Of a stretch of 64,000 bases of DNA, positions 8,752-18,108 are shown piece by piece. Both the position numbers and the translations under genes were made by a program. The first letter of the stretch is position 1; each line of letters starts with the position of its first letter. The notes under the pieces are model-generated. The model saw only the letters and a program-made list of their open reading frames with translations. It had not been told where the DNA came from and did not search any database. Source of the stretch: Methanosarcina horonobensis HB-1 = JCM 15518 (GTDB taxonomy: Archaea; Halobacteriota; Methanosarcinia; Methanosarcinales; Methanosarcinaceae); contig NZ_CP009516.1 in assembly GCF_000970285.1 (NCBI RefSeq), forward strand, positions 2,459,036 through 2,523,035, written 5' to 3'.

Positions 8752-8934
8752 TTAGTATTCCCCCTGGTAACAATAAGTCAGTCGTATTTTGCATTTCAAT
8801 AGCGCTTTATCAAGACACAGTCTTGCTCTGGATATGTGACAGTAAATAAAAACCCTCCAGATTGTAGATATTATAACTCCTTATCAGAAAATGTCGGATA
8901 AAGTATATAAAATTGAGATATACTCGGGTTCCAT

Positions 8935-10428
8935 TCACCGTAAGGATTTTTTATTCACTCCAGACACACCAGTATGATCCAGGCCTGTTTTTCCTCTCAC
9001 CAGGGATGCGAATACCCCGATAATGCAGAATATCGTAAACAGGATAAACGCATAATGAAGGCTCGAAATAAACTGGGGATAATACTCGGGTGTAATCTGT
9101 ACCGGACCGATAACAATCGCAAAGATCATCATCGCAATACCCATCGAGAGCATCTGACCAAGGAGTCGCATAGTTCCGTTCATTCCTGATGCGACACCAT
9201 AGAATCTTTTATCAACCGCACTCATAATGGCATTTGTATTGGGGGACGAAAAGAGCCCGAAGCCTGCACCAAGCACCAGCAAGCAGATAATCAGGTACCA
9301 TATTGGAGTAGTCTCTGTAAGGAAGATCAGAAGAAAGAGCCCTAAACATGTGAGTGACATACCCGCAGATGCAACGATGCGCGGCTCAATCCTGTCTGAG
9401 AGTCTTCCGGCAGCAGGAGAAATAATTGCCTGGACAACCGGCTGAGCTATCAGAATAAGCCCGGCATGTTCGGGAGTAAAACCTTTTGTGTACTGTAGAT
9501 CCAGACTCAATAGAAAGGTCACTGCAAATGTTGCACTGTAGTTAATAAGCGCAGATAAGTTTGAAAGAGCAAAGACCCTGTTTTTTGTGAGGAGCCGAAT
9601 ATCAAGAACAGGGAAAGGTACCCGCATCTCGTAAAAGGCAAAGATAATAACTCCGCCAAGTCCTGCTGCTATGAGAGCAGCTCCCGTAATGTCGGGAAGA
9701 ACTGAAAAACCATACATGGTAGCAATGACTGCTGCACTGTAAATAATGGATCCTATCAGGTCAAATTTCTCTCCTTTGCACTCAAGCCAGTCGCCTTTCA
9801 GCTTCCAGAGAATAAGAAGGACAGTTATGATGCCGAGAGGGACATTTACAAAGAAAATACTCCTCCAGCCGAGATAATGCGTCATCATGCCGCCAAGGAA
9901 AGGACCAAGAGAAAGGCCCAGATAGACCGCAGTAATATAAATCCCGAGAACTTTTCCACGCTCTCCGGGTGGAAAGGCAGAGGTAAGAATGGCAACCCCT
10001 GTCCCGAAAATCATAGCACTCCCTACGCCCTGTAAAACCCGTATTCTGATGAACATTTCAGTTGAAGGGACCATGGTCATTAACAGGGACGCAAGGCTGA
10101 AGATAGCAATGCCGTAAAGAAAAACCTTTTTCCTTCCGTAAATATCTGCGATTTTCCCGAAAGGGACAAGGCACACTGCCGAGGAAAGAAGGTAGGCGGT
10201 TGCAACCCAGGAGAGGGAAATCGCATCCATATGAAATTCTGCCCCAATTGTGGGCAGGGCAATGTTTACTGCCGAACCGTCAAAGGGAGTGATAAATCCG
10301 GCAAGTATCGCAATAATGAGTACAACTTTTTTTTCTGCGGCATTATCATGAGTATCAGCAGTACGGCAGATTTCCGGAACTTCTCCAGATGCTCCGGTTT
10401 TTTTCATTTCTTTTACCATGTTTATCAC
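8935..10428 (-). CDS. DHA2-type (14-TM) MFS drug efflux transporter
   Basis: The 497-residue protein has about 14 hydrophobic helices. It carries MFS motif A in the loop after TM2 (GKIADIYGRKKVF) and the antiporter motif C region (GPFLGGMMTHYLG), both typical of EmrB/QacA-like proton-driven drug exporters. The N-terminal 30 residues before the first helix are hydrophilic. The frame opens with GTG (ATCAGTGATAAAC); an ATG four codons later is equally possible, and no clear Shine-Dalgarno sequence decides between them. Substrate unknown; it is monocistronic. Confidence 0.9.
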   Translation of the reverse strand: MINMVKEMKKTGASGEVPEICRTADTHDNAAEKKVVLIIAILAGFITPFDGSAVNIALPTIGAEFHMDAISLSWVATAYLLSSAVCLVPFGKIADIYGRKKVFLYGIAIFSLASLLMTMVPSTEMFIRIRVLQGVGSAMIFGTGVAILTSAFPPGERGKVLGIYITAVYLGLSLGPFLGGMMTHYLGWRSIFFVNVPLGIITVLLILWKLKGDWLECKGEKFDLIGSIIYSAAVIATMYGFSVLPDITGAALIAAGLGGVIIFAFYEMRVPFPVLDIRLLTKNRVFALSNLSALINYSATFAVTFLLSLDLQYTKGFTPEHAGLILIAQPVVQAIISPAAGRLSDRIEPRIVASAGMSLTCLGLFLLIFLTETTPIWYLIICLLVLGAGFGLFSSPNTNAIMSAVDKRFYGVASGMNGTMRLLGQMLSMGIAMMIFAIVIGPVQITPEYYPQFISSLHYAFILFTIFCIIGVFASLVRGKTGLDHTGVSGVNKKSLR

Positions 10429-10639
10429 TGATCAGAAGGATCTTAATGGATCGTGATCTTCACTGGAGAGTCAGGAAACTCTGGAAGATTATATAATTCA
10501 GGCAGTTTTAAGCAGTAATGCTCTCCTCAGAATGTATAACCTGCTTTTTTTCTTTGTCAAAAATAACCGATTAAGAACCTTAGTATAACCTGCTTGTTAT
10601 TAAATATTATACTATTCAGTCGGCTTTTAAATAGACTCG

Positions 10640-11960
10640 AGGTACTGAGTCAACTACCTCCCCCTAAAGGAGGAGGCTTGGATATCAAGTATCCGTATGG
10701 ATGGTTGACAAACATCCCTGAGATTCTAAGATATACCTGGAATCTCGTGTTCTATGTTCTATGTTGCGAGCACTATTCAAATCTGCATTTAACTCAAACC
10801 CACAAGTTTCACAGTGGAATCTTAATCCTTTTCTATTATTTTTAGAGATGTGGTTACATCTATTACAAGTTTGAGATGTGTATTCAGGATTAACATACTC
10901 AACTAAAATCCCTTACTGTTTAGCTTTATAATCAACGAAGCTCTGTAATTGTCTGAAAGCCCAACTGTTATGTAAATAACGTTGTTTCTTTCTGAGTTTT
11001 CCATTAGTATTCTCTCGAATGTCGGTTAGATCTTCAAGACCAATTACAGATACCTTTTCGTGAACTGCAAATTTAACGATAGCTTTAGAGATGCAATGGT
11101 TAACATCTTTCATAAAACGTTGCTCTTTACCTGCTAAGCGTTTTAACACTCTTTTAGCTGATAAAGTTCCCTTAGATTGTAACCTTGCTCTCATTTTAGA
11201 ATAGATATTACGCTTGTTTTTTATTTCTCCACCTGCAAAAAACTTACATTTTTTGTCAGTAGTAGAAGCAACAGCAAGATAGTTAATTCCAACATCTACA
11301 CCCATAAAAGTAGATGCTTTTTCTATCGCGGGTTCTTCTATTTCCTGAGAAACTGTTAGATGGAAATAGTAATCTCCGTTATAATGTTTTACAACTTTAG
11401 AAGCTGCAAACTTCCAAGGTTCTTTAAAATATTGCAGAGCATAATCATAGTTCTGAATTTTGTATGTTTTCCTTCCTGAACTAAATGTAGTTATGCTAAC
11501 TGAATCTTCCGTTATTGTATAATCTCTTTTATAAGAAAGAGTCATGGAAGACGGAGTATAAACTAACTTCTGCCATTCTGATTTTTTACATTTAATTTGA
11601 TCAGAAAGAGTTTTATAAGATCCTGCAACTTGTCTAGGGATGTTACAACTTACCTGAGATTTTAATCCTAGTTTTTCTCTCAGATAACCATATACAATTC
11701 CCTGTAATTTTCTTGCAGGAATTACTTTTCCATTCTGAAAGACTACTTCTGAAACATAGTTCATTCCTTCAGAATATTTCTGCATGGTTTCCACTAAGTC
11801 ATTATCAACATCTATAATTTTTAGTTGTATTGTTTTAGTGGATTCCATAGTATATTACATTCACACGAAAGTATTTACAGTTTGCGTGTGAATAGTACTA
11901 TTGCAGGGATTGTAAAGATGACGCATTCCTCCTGCCACTGAAGTGACAGGAATCCTGCTT
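10640..11960 (-). mobile_element. IS200/IS605-type element relic carrying tnpB only
   Basis: The relic contains a tnpB gene (see separate entry) but no tnpA. Small hairpins flank it as expected for the subterminal palindromes of this IS class. The 3' side has CCTCC/GGAGG around TAAA at 10657-10676. The 5' side has CCTGCCACT/AGTGACAGG around a GAA loop at 11931-11950, and a further 9-bp inverted repeat (ATTCACACG ... CGTGTGAAT) lies at 11859-11893 just before tnpB. These elements move as single strands and make no target duplication, so the exact ends cannot be fixed. The stretch overlapping the 3' end of tnpB is where an omega (guide) RNA would be encoded. Confidence 0.75.
10685..11848 (-). 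pseudogene. tnpB: tnpB (RNA-guided nuclease/OrfB) with one in-frame stop
   Basis: The frame begins with ATG at 11848 and reads 311 codons to a TAA at 10915-10913. The very next codons continue the TnpB protein in the same frame (GILVEYVNPEYTSQTC) through the zinc ribbon CNRC...CETC and the last RuvC motif NADLNSARNI to a TGA at 10687-10685. RuvC motif I (GVDVGINYLAV) and motif II (GLEDLTDIRE) are also intact. Only one nonsense codon (TAA, after KAKQ) separates this from a full-length 387-residue TnpB. TAA is not the pyrrolysine codon, so readthrough by PylT does not apply. Without the C-terminal zinc ribbon and RuvC-III the 311-aa product should be inactive as a nuclease. Confidence 0.88.
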
Positions 11961-12258
11961 AAAGGAGTTGAAATTTATACGCTTAACAGATAAAAATTTT
12001 CGTTTAATCCTGATTTTAGTTTCCTATACTTTTTTAGATAGATTCTTATTTTATTTAACGAAACAAAATCTCTTACAGGATTTGGAAACTCTTCAGAGAA
12101 ATCATTCGGGAAGGATCCTGAATTTCTTAACCTTAAATCAAACACCGGACACTTCGGTATGCTCCGAAACAAATTGGAAAGAGCATTTAAAGACCGATAA
12201 TAGACCGTTTGGAACCTGTCCTGCAAATCCCGTGAGAGAGTAAAATGAGGGAAATAGA

Positions 12259-12462
12259 ATGGCTAAATTTGAAGTTTATCGGGATGAATTCGGAGAATAC
12301 CGTTTCAGGTTGAGAGCAAGAAACGGGCAGATTATTGCCGTAAGTCAGGGTTATAAAAGCAAGGAAGGTTGCATTAAAGGGATCCGGTCAGTAAAAGAAA
12401 ACGCACCGAATGCACGAGTTATAGTACTCGAAGAAGAATTCGGAGAAAAAGAGGGAAGCTGA
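12259..12462 (+). CDS. DUF1508 (YegP-like) small protein
   Basis: This 67-residue protein consists of one DUF1508 unit: KFEVYRDEFGEYRFRLRARN, then GQIIAVSQGYKSKEGCIKGI and a final VKENAPNARVIV. The YegP/DUF1508 fold is a small beta-alpha domain often found in one or two copies; its biochemical role is not established. The start ATG is preceded by GAGGGAAATAGA. No partner gene shares its strand, and the gene on its right runs the other way. The family call rests on the FRL-x-A-x-NG-x-I and GY-x-S-K-x-x-C-x-x-G-I patterns. Confidence 0.85.
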   Translation: MAKFEVYRDEFGEYRFRLRARNGQIIAVSQGYKSKEGCIKGIRSVKENAPNARVIVLEEEFGEKEGS

Positions 12463-12494
12463 AGACCTGGTCAATTTGTCAGGTTGTGGTTTTA

Positions 12495-12902
12495 TCAGTT
12501 TGATTTCTCGAGTATAATCCCTTCAAACCGGCATGTTGTGATTTTTCTTTCACGACAGGCATAGAGAAAAACCTTGAAAAGGGCGTAAAGCCGGAAATAA
12601 AAAGCTAACAGGGCTGGAGAACAGAAGCCGCTTATATATATCAGTCTCTTATCATCCCGGATAGAATTATCAAGGAACTTTACCAACCCGTCAAAATTCT
12701 CTCTTTCAAACGTGCTCCCTCTTGAGAGACGGGGACCGAGTACAACCACATCTTCTTCCATGCCGTCAGGACCTGTTGTACCTTCTATGAAGCCGTAATT
12801 AAAGATAGTAGGCAGGGGAGAAAAGAAAGCTCTTTCATATCCTTCTTCTGTTTTTCTGTACTTCGAAAAACTGTATTTGGGAGTTTCTATAACTATTTTC
12901 AT
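12495..12902 (-). CDS. Inorganic-pyrophosphatase-like protein (divergent)
   Basis: The first half of this 135-residue protein follows the family I soluble pyrophosphatase pattern: IVIETPKYSFSKYR, then FFSPLPTIFNYGFIEGTTG and DGMEEDVVVLGP. These correspond to the SPLPYPANYGFIPGT and DGDPLDVLV motifs of genuine enzymes. The central acidic motif is altered (DGMEED instead of DGDPLD), and the C-terminal half lacks the usual second set of acidic residues. It instead carries a hydrophobic stretch (SPALLAFYFRLYALFKVFLY). The protein probably has the pyrophosphatase fold but may not hydrolyse PPi. It converges with the DUF1508 gene 32 bases away. Confidence 0.65.
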   Translation of the reverse strand: MKIVIETPKYSFSKYRKTEEGYERAFFSPLPTIFNYGFIEGTTGPDGMEEDVVVLGPRLSRGSTFERENFDGLVKFLDNSIRDDKRLIYISGFCSPALLAFYFRLYALFKVFLYACRERKITTCRFEGIILEKSN

Positions 12903-13163
12903 GGAAAATTTTCCTGCATGCGTTCAGGATTAGCTTTATCCCTTTTCGAGTCTTCCCTTTTAAGGCTCTTTTTTTGTAATTTTTAAATTTCAATCATTTT
13001 ATTTCAATCCTTTTGTGACTCTGTATAGCTCTGAGTATTAACATTGTTTTCAACAGAGAAAATGTAGGGTCGAAAGTCAAATATAATTAATGTTTATAAG
13101 TGATGAAATGCCAGAATAATTATATCCTGAGTATACTGAGAGAACTGAGAGAACCCTGAACGA

Positions 13164-14051
13164 ATGAAAGGACTGCAATCTCTCAGGCAGAGGTATATTG
13201 AGATGAGTTTTCGAAATAGAGTGACCCTGCGAGATGCAATGAAAGGAATCATTGAAGAGCCCCTTCTTCCACTGGTTCCGAAACGTTTTGACTATATCGG
13301 AGATATTGCAGTAATTTCGATTCCAGCGGAACTTGGAGCTTATAGAGAGGCTATCGTCTTAAAGATTCTTTCTATGAGAGGCAATACCCGTGCTGTGCTC
13401 AACAAGGTCAGCAAACTTGAAGGAGAGCGCAGGGTAGCTCACTTCGAACTTCTTTCCGGAGAATCTGCAGAGACCTTTCACAGGGAAAACGGTTACACAT
13501 ACAGAATGGATGTAAGAAAGGTTTTTTTCAATCCCAGACTCTACTGGGAAAGGGCACGTGTGGCTTCAAAAGTTCTCCCGGGAGAGTCTATTTTGGTTCC
13601 TTTTGCAGGCGTGGGTCCCTTTGTGCTCCCTTCGGCAGGAAAAGGGGCAATGGTTTCCGCAATTGAGATAAATCCTGATGCCTGTGTCTGTTTGAAAGAA
13701 AATCTCCGGTTGAACAAACTTGAAGGAAAGGTGACCGTTATCCAGGGAGATGCCGAGTTTATCCTTTGTCACTCGGGTTCTTTAAAAAATGAAGGACTCC
13801 ATGTTCCGGAAAACGGGTTTGATAGGGCAATCATACCAACACCTTACGGTTTGGATTATTTTCTCGAAGAAGTTTCAGACTTTATTAAAAAAGGCGGATA
13901 CATCCATTTCTACACTTTTAAAACCGAGTCTCAGATTCCGGAATTGATTGAAGAATACAAAAAACTGGGGCTCGAGGTTGAATTTTACAGACGCGCCGGA
14001 AATGTTGCTCCAGGTGTCAGCAGGTGGGTTTTTGATCTGATTAAAAAATGA
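13164..14051 (+). CDS. Trm5/Tyw2-like class I SAM-dependent tRNA methyltransferase
   Basis: The 295-residue protein matches the COG2520 group. An N-terminal D2-like domain (about 30-105) contains the Trm5-family YIGDIAVISIP. A Rossmann methyltransferase domain follows, with motif I GESILVPFAGVGPF (about 143-156), AIEINPDACVCLKENLRLN (motif II) and VIQGDAEF (motif III). Trm5 makes m1G37 in archaeal tRNA, and paralogues act in wyosine synthesis. The position usually holding the NLP catalytic motif reads PTPYG here (DRAIIPTPYGLDYFL), so it may be a divergent paralogue rather than the canonical Trm5. The start is the first ATG after GAACGA, with no clear Shine-Dalgarno sequence. It stands alone. 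Confidence 0.8.
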   Translation: MKGLQSLRQRYIEMSFRNRVTLRDAMKGIIEEPLLPLVPKRFDYIGDIAVISIPAELGAYREAIVLKILSMRGNTRAVLNKVSKLEGERRVAHFELLSGESAETFHRENGYTYRMDVRKVFFNPRLYWERARVASKVLPGESILVPFAGVGPFVLPSAGKGAMVSAIEINPDACVCLKENLRLNKLEGKVTVIQGDAEFILCHSGSLKNEGLHVPENGFDRAIIPTPYGLDYFLEEVSDFIKKGGYIHFYTFKTESQIPELIEEYKKLGLEVEFYRRAGNVAPGVSRWVFDLIKK

Positions 14052-14536
14052 AGTCATAGATCAAAAAATGGTAAAGTGAGATGTAACCGGCCTGCCAGCT
14101 AGGTAAATTCTTACATTATCCTTGATTTACCTATAGTTTTTTTCTGTTACGTTACTGTCTGGCTTTCTTTTTTCTTCTCTTTTTCTTTGTCTACAGGGCC
14201 GCTCTCCTTCGTCGAGCGTGACAAGAACGGTTTAGTATAGCTGAACACTGTTGTACGGGTCAGGTTTTGATCAATCCTTTTGAGCTCAGTTCTGACAGGA
14301 TCAACTAATTAACCTCCAAATTAGTCCTCTTGAGCGAAGCGGAGCGAATGAAAAGGACCGCGCACTGCAGAGCCGTAACTCTGCTGTGACAGGAGCGGTT
14401 CAGTATAGCGAATGACGTTGAACGGATTAGAGTTCAGGATTTTAAATTTGAGTTAACCATTGTCTATTTACTCTAAGTTCTGTTTCAGAGCCCGTTAACT
14501 ATCCCTGAACGTTTTGTTTGTCATTTCAGCAAACTT
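14052..14536. other. Intergenic with internal direct repeat and a GAGCGAAG-type repeat
   Basis: No coding frame is supported. It holds two related copies of a GACAAGAACGGTTTAGTATAG-like sequence (about 14220 and 14389) and one copy of the dispersed palindromic repeat at 14318-14360. Confidence 0.5.
14318..14360. repeat. Dispersed GAGCGAAG palindromic repeat, copy 1
   Basis: The sequence AAATTAGTCCTCTTGAGCGA, followed by AGCGGAGCGAATGAAAAGGACC, has complementary ends (GTCCTCTT / AAAAGGACC) that can fold into a hairpin. A close copy lies inverted at 52131-52171, and a third, more diverged copy starts at 61887. Confidence 0.7.
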
Positions 14537-15988
14537 TTAACTTTCAACTGAGCCTTCATCCTCCTCAAGCCCCAGATGTTTCATAACGTGATGATAATGC
14601 TCAGGTGACAGCCGGGTATAAAATGCTCGCTTGACCACTTCACTTAGGGATGGGTGGATATCCATGCATTGTATCATCGGTTTTGCACTTCTTGATGCCG
14701 TATACATGAGAGGAATAATCTCGTGGATAAGAATTGAGGCATGGGGTCCTATAATATGGGCGCCCAGGATTTTGTCTTCCAGTCCGTCCAAAATTACCTT
14801 TACGAAATAGTCCCTGGCTTCCATAGCATCTCCCTTTGCGGTATCCTCAAAGAGCTTGAAACCTATGATTACTCTCTTTTCCCCAAACTCCTCTATGGCT
14901 TCCTTTTCTGACATCCCAACCCCTGCAACTTCCGGATAGGAGAAAACTGCATGCGGTACAGCATGGTAGTCTGCCTTTACTTTTTCCTGCATGATTGCGT
15001 TCAGGTAAACCACCCCGGACTCATAGTTTCCTACATGTTTGAGCAGGTACTTTCCGTTTGCATCCCCAAAAGCCCAAATATTTGGCTGGGAAGTCTCAAG
15101 GTACTCGTTAACTAAAATCCATCCCTGAGGATCCGTTTTAATTCCTGCCCTTTCGGGATGGAGGATATCGGTGTTAGGGACTCTGCCTGTTGCTACAAGG
15201 ATTTCATCTACGATAATTTTAGTTTCTTCTCCCGAAACCCTATCCTTTGCAATAACTGTTTTTTGCCCGTTATTTTCTTTTCTGACCTCTATCGCTTCGT
15301 GGTTTGTAAGGATCCGCATATATTCCGACATTTTTATCCTGGCAAGTTCGGATATCTCGGGTTCTTCCTGGGGAAGAAAATGCGGATTTCTCCCTATGAC
15401 CGTGACTTCAGCTCCCATAGCTGAAAAAAAGTGCCCGTACTCAGCTCCTATGTAACTTCCCCCGAGAATTGCAAGACTTTTCGGGCATTCATTGAGTTCA
15501 AGCACTGTATCGCTTGTAATGTAACCGGCTTCCTCAAGCCCTCTAACAGGCGGAACTGCAGGTTTTGAGCCTGTACACAGGAAGATCATTTCAGAGTGAA
15601 GGATTTCTTCTCCAACCCTCAGGGTGTATGGAGAAACAAATTCGGCAGCTTCAGGGTAATAATCAAAATCAGGACTCTCGATTAATCCTCGCCTGATTAT
15701 CTCTATTTCTTCTCCTATCTTTCTGCGCATCCTTTCCATGATCGTGCGAAACTCGACATCTTTTATCTCGAGCTTAATCCCGAAAAGTGAAGCTCTTTCA
15801 AGTTCTCTAACAAGCTCTGCAGGGTAAAGCAGAAGCTTTGAAGGGATACACCCTCTTGTAAGGCAGATCCCTCCGGGCTCATCCTTATCTATAACAGCTA
15901 TTTTCATCTTCGGATTCGAATCTATAATCGAGTTTACATAGTTCATTCCTGAACCCGTACCTATCACAATCAGGTCATAATTTTTCAT
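14537..15988 (-). CDS. Dihydrolipoamide-dehydrogenase-like pyridine nucleotide-disulfide oxidoreductase
   Basis: The 483-residue flavoprotein has an N-terminal FAD-binding GTGSG motif (about 10-14) and the redox-active disulfide C42/C47 in GGICLTRGCIPSK. A second nucleotide-binding region follows (AILGGSYIGAEYGHFFSAMG), then the C-terminal dimerisation domain with the catalytic H-P-x-x-x-E (DIHPSLSEVV). This is the class I disulfide oxidoreductase family (lipoamide dehydrogenase, mercuric reductase, glutathione reductase). No 2-oxoacid dehydrogenase genes are nearby, and Methanosarcina uses ferredoxin-linked oxidoreductases for 2-oxoacids, so the physiological disulfide is uncertain. It is monocistronic, with AT-rich upstream DNA and GAGGGGAA before the ATG. 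Confidence 0.88.
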   Translation of the reverse strand: MKNYDLIVIGTGSGMNYVNSIIDSNPKMKIAVIDKDEPGGICLTRGCIPSKLLLYPAELVRELERASLFGIKLEIKDVEFRTIMERMRRKIGEEIEIIRRGLIESPDFDYYPEAAEFVSPYTLRVGEEILHSEMIFLCTGSKPAVPPVRGLEEAGYITSDTVLELNECPKSLAILGGSYIGAEYGHFFSAMGAEVTVIGRNPHFLPQEEPEISELARIKMSEYMRILTNHEAIEVRKENNGQKTVIAKDRVSGEETKIIVDEILVATGRVPNTDILHPERAGIKTDPQGWILVNEYLETSQPNIWAFGDANGKYLLKHVGNYESGVVYLNAIMQEKVKADYHAVPHAVFSYPEVAGVGMSEKEAIEEFGEKRVIIGFKLFEDTAKGDAMEARDYFVKVILDGLEDKILGAHIIGPHASILIHEIIPLMYTASRSAKPMIQCMDIHPSLSEVVKRAFYTRLSPEHYHHVMKHLGLEEDEGSVES

Positions 15989-16319
15989 TCTTTTCCCCTC
16001 AAAGCAAGAGTGAAATTATATCTTAGCCATTCTGGATTTGTTAACTGCAATAATTATCTGTCTGTTTTGCTAATTACATTTATTCTTGGTTCAGAAAACA
16101 GAGTATAGAAGCTCACTCTGAAGCTACTCAAAAGGTTTCTCGAAAATCTTTTCTGGCTTGAAGATCCCGCCGAGCGCAAGTAATAAAAGACATAAATATT
16201 TTTAAATCATGTTTTACTTTTAAACAATAATCTGAAGGAGAAACAACTATCTATTTATAAAGAAAAACCTATTTTATCTAGCTTCTCAGGAAGAATAAAA
16301 AAACAAAAGATGTCCTATA

Positions 16320-17681
16320 ATGAACAGAGCTACCCCCCTCCTCGAAAACGGGTGTTCCTATCATGGAATTCCTGTGATGCATATATTATATTTCCTGATT
16401 ATTCTGATAGCTCCTTTTGCAGGGGTAGATCTCCTCCTCGTTCTTTCTCTTGGACTTTTCCTGGGACTGAGATTTTCTGGAAAGTTTCTTTCCTGTAGCA
16501 GGGATGCAGTCAGCCTTTCTTTTTCCCTCATATTGATGCTGCTTATTTCTTCGGTTTCTAAAGACCTTCCTTATACCTTTCCGTTTTACATAGTTCTTGC
16601 CGCCTTTGCAGTTGCAGCAGTAGGAAACCATAGCTCTTTTTTTTCGGAAAGAGGCTTCATGGCTGACTTTGAGTCCGGAAAGAGCAGAATGAAGCGGAGA
16701 AGTTTCTCAATATTATGGAGTTCGATTTTTCTCGCACTAAGGATTACCGCGGCATTTCTTGCAGCAAGCTGGATTGTCTACTGGCAAAGACTCCCAATCC
16801 CGTATAGTTTTATCTTTTTCATAGCCGTTATCGGGGCAGTCACAGGCTCACTTTTTGAGTCCATTCCTTCAAAGATAGACAGTAATATTTCGGTATCTCT
16901 AGGAGCGGGGATGACGATGTGGATTTTCGAGGAGTTCAGGTACTGGGTGCCTCCCGAGAAAATGCTTGTAGCTCTCGTTTTCTCCCTCTTTCTTGGTGCG
17001 CTGGCTTACAGAGCGAAAATTGCCGATGTTTCCGCTCTTCTCAGCGCTGCCCTGCTAGGGGTCCTTATTATCGTATTCAGCGGGCTTCCCTGGTTTTTGC
17101 TTCTGCTTACGTTCTTTATTCTGGGAGGCGGGTTTACCAGGTACAAGTATACATATAAAGAGTCAATAGGAATTGCACAGGCTAAAGACGGAATCCGGAG
17201 CTATGAAAACGTGTTCTCGAACAGCACCGCAGCTCTTGTCCTGGCAGTAGCATACGGTGTCTTTCCGGAACATAGTCTTCCGATCATTTATGCCTATATG
17301 GGTACTGTTGCAACTGCTACAGGTGATACCCTGGCAAGTGAAATCGGGACCACAGCAAAAGGAAAGCCCAGAATGATAACAACTCTCAAGCTTTCGGAAC
17401 CCGGAGCTGATGGAGCTGTTTCCTCGCTTGGCGAATTTGCCGCAATTTTCGGGTCTGCAATCATAGGTGTGCTTGGCTATACTCTCGGTATTTCCAACGA
17501 CTTTTTGCTCTCAGTTCTTATTACCACTGCAGGAGGTTTTTTCGGAACGAACATAGACAGCCTGCTTGGGGCAACTCTTCAAAAAAGAGGTCTGCTCTCA
17601 AACAGTGGAGTAAATTTCGCTGCAACCTTTGCAGGAGCAGGGGTTTCGGCAGGGATATATCTTCTGGTATCAGGATTTTAA
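16320..17681 (+). CDS. DUF92 family integral membrane protein
   Basis: This 453-residue protein has about 11 hydrophobic helices. Its C-terminal 210 residues carry the DUF92 signature: GGGFTRYKYTYKESIGIAQA, then NVFSNSTAALVLA and ATATGDTLASEIGTTAKGKP. DUF92 is related to the CTP-dependent prenol/phytol kinase group; plant VTE6 is a phytyl-phosphate kinase. In archaea a role in isoprenoid alcohol or lipid metabolism is plausible but unproven. The N-terminal 200 residues are an extra membrane domain. The first ATG (16320) has no ribosome binding site; the ATG at 16377 (MHILYF) gives a more typical membrane N-terminus and may be the true start. Confidence 0.82.
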   Translation: MNRATPLLENGCSYHGIPVMHILYFLIILIAPFAGVDLLLVLSLGLFLGLRFSGKFLSCSRDAVSLSFSLILMLLISSVSKDLPYTFPFYIVLAAFAVAAVGNHSSFFSERGFMADFESGKSRMKRRSFSILWSSIFLALRITAAFLAASWIVYWQRLPIPYSFIFFIAVIGAVTGSLFESIPSKIDSNISVSLGAGMTMWIFEEFRYWVPPEKMLVALVFSLFLGALAYRAKIADVSALLSAALLGVLIIVFSGLPWFLLLLTFFILGGGFTRYKYTYKESIGIAQAKDGIRSYENVFSNSTAALVLAVAYGVFPEHSLPIIYAYMGTVATATGDTLASEIGTTAKGKPRMITTLKLSEPGADGAVSSLGEFAAIFGSAIIGVLGYTLGISNDFLLSVLITTAGGFFGTNIDSLLGATLQKRGLLSNSGVNFAATFAGAGVSAGIYLLVSGF

Positions 17682-18108
17682 TTTCAGAGAAGTTGATATG
17701 TCTAAAAGGCTTAATAAAGCTTAATATATGTGATATAATTCCACTTGGATCTGATTTCTGTCCTGAACGTTTTAACCTTTAATTTTATGTAAGAGCATTT
17801 CTACTTTGAAAAGACATCCATTTATATCCCCAGGAATATACTCTTACCTGGATAGGGTTATTGCAGTGTCCTTAATGAGTGAGTTAATGTTCAGGTAAGA
17901 TTGCACGTCTACTTCATCTCTCAGGTAAGAGAACCAGTAGAAGTATTGGATCAGGTTTTCAGATACGGTGAATAACTAAAAACGCGAGATGTGAAATCCT
18001 GTCTTTCAGTAATTTATGCCTCTCAGTGATTTATCATTCTTCATACCTATTGGTTTTCAATGAGAGTAGCCGGAGATCTTACTTTTTGGATTTACAGGAG
18101 GTAGCCAG
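17682..18108. other. Intergenic region, no gene seen
   Basis: AT-rich DNA between the DUF92 and PfpI genes. It has several GGTAAGA-type short repeats (about 17848, 17894 and 17921) and an AGGAGGT ribosome binding site at the right edge that serves the next gene. Confidence 0.5.

Noticed and set aside
10594-10845. 83-codon plus-strand frame
   Set aside because: It runs antisense to the C-terminal part of tnpB.
10913-10915. Pyrrolysine readthrough in tnpB
   Set aside because: The internal stop is TAA, not TAG, so pyrrolysine insertion does not explain it.
11968-12243. 91-codon plus-strand frame (and a similar minus-strand one) after the tnpB relic
   Set aside because: Both strands are open in AT-rich DNA, no ribosome binding site or family; likely chance.
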